A DNA stretch of 7,061 nt from a bacterium F11. GTDB taxonomy: Bacteria; Elusimicrobiota; Elusimicrobia; F11. Positions 6,558 through 7,061 of this stretch are shown piece after piece. The position numbers and the translations under genes were made by a program. The notes beneath the pieces were generated by a model, which made no database searches, was not told where the DNA came from, and worked only from the letters and a program-made list of their open reading frames with translations. Each line of letters opens with the position of its first letter. Within the stretch, counting starts at the first letter, position 1. The stretch lies in NCBI GenBank assembly GCA_002176905.1, contig MSYE01000212.1:1-7061 (forward strand). Reading direction: 5' to 3'.

Positions 6558-7061
6558 TTCTTATCCAATCTTAATCTTTTTATAACGGATTGAAAATCAT
6601 TGGGGAGTGGGGCTTCAAAGGTTACTTTTTTTTGGGCCTCTGGATAAACAAATTGGATTTTCGCAGCATGAAGCATTTGACGCGGAACAAAGTCAAAATC
6701 TTTCCCCTTTCCGCCATAAATAGCATCTCCCAAAATGGGATGTTGATAACCGGACAACTGGACTCGGATTTGGTGGGTTCGTCCGGTTAATGGAAACAGA
6801 TCCAGCATGGCGGCCGTATTCTGAAACCGCTCCCGCACCTGAAACTGCGTCAAAGAATGGCGTCCGATGTCGGAGATGGTAAATTTTCGCCGTTTATGAG
6901 GATGGCGACCAATTTTTCCCTCCAAGGTCCCTTCCGAAACAGGTGGGACACCCTTAACCAAACCAATATAGGTTTTTTTCACTTTTCGGTTCAAAAACTG
7001 TCTCGATATGAATTGGTGGGCTGTTGGGGTTTTTGCCAGGACCAGAACCCCACTTGTATCC
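6554..7061 (-). CDS. RluA-family rRNA pseudouridine synthase (5' end beyond window)
   Basis: The 168 C-terminal residues of an enzyme that isomerises uridine to pseudouridine in RNA, probably large-subunit rRNA, are present. The frame enters at the right edge inside the family's HRLDxDTSG motif: DTSGVLVLAKT is visible, while the catalytic Asp of the preceding RLD falls just outside. Next come AHQFISRQFLNRKVKKTYIGLVKG, the GRHPHKRRKF segment and the signature LTGRTHQIRVQL, then HPILGDAIYGG, all typical of RluA/RluD-type proteins. The N-terminal part, including any S4 domain, is not in the window, so RluA-, RluC- and RluD-type proteins cannot be told apart. The gene ends in a TGA overlapping the gmk start. 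Confidence 0.93.
   Translation of the reverse strand, partial: DTSGVLVLAKTPTAHQFISRQFLNRKVKKTYIGLVKGVPPVSEGTLEGKIGRHPHKRRKFTISDIGRHSLTQFQVRERFQNTAAMLDLFPLTGRTHQIRVQLSGYQHPILGDAIYGGKGKDFDFVPRQMLHAAKIQFVYPEAQKKVTFEAPLPNDFQSVIKRLRLDKK

Overview
The window is a dense bacterial segment. Five of its six protein genes are on the minus strand; one small gene is on the plus strand. Base composition is moderate, spacing is short, and stop/start codons overlap. The large secreted protein at the left edge carries the motif series IQDVHGHLEAQ, GLEGAAGD, ITGGEYAGF, GVED and AGGFHSEG. I associate this series, from memory, with long ChaN/Tiki-like exported proteins of candidate phyla such as Omnitrophota. 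That phylum assignment is inference; nothing in the window fixes the taxonomy.

Layout from right to left, following minus-strand transcription. (1) The 3' part of an RluA-family rRNA pseudouridine synthase (6554-7061, cut by the window edge) overlaps guanylate kinase gmk (5919-6557) by an ATGA stop/start overlap, a housekeeping operon. (2) Eleven bases after gmk lies a palindromic element of about 86 bp (5823-5908), made of two opposed hairpins with the GTCATCCC...GGGATCCA signature. (3) A LacI/GalR-type repressor gene (4723-5760) overlaps by 17 bp the gene of a secreted clan GH-A-like glycoside hydrolase (2808-4739). (4) A small convergent plus-strand gene of unknown function (2442-2786) ends 21 bp from the hydrolase gene. 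(5) An AT-rich intergenic region (2089-2441) contains a second, single-arm copy of the palindromic repeat. (6) A large secreted ChaN/Tiki-like protein (1-2088) runs off the left edge.

The most interesting pattern is regulatory. The 12-mer TTAAACCGTTTT, inside a near-palindrome with a central CG as LacI-family operators have, occurs exactly twice: just upstream of the lacI-like gene and upstream of the ChaN/Tiki-like gene. This suggests, without proving, that one sugar-responsive repressor controls itself, the hydrolase and the large secreted protein as a small regulon for an extracellular or periplasmic carbohydrate function. The hydrolase is also unusual: it has a tetratricopeptide-like helical stretch before the barrel and EF-hand-like calcium loops inserted after barrel strand 1.
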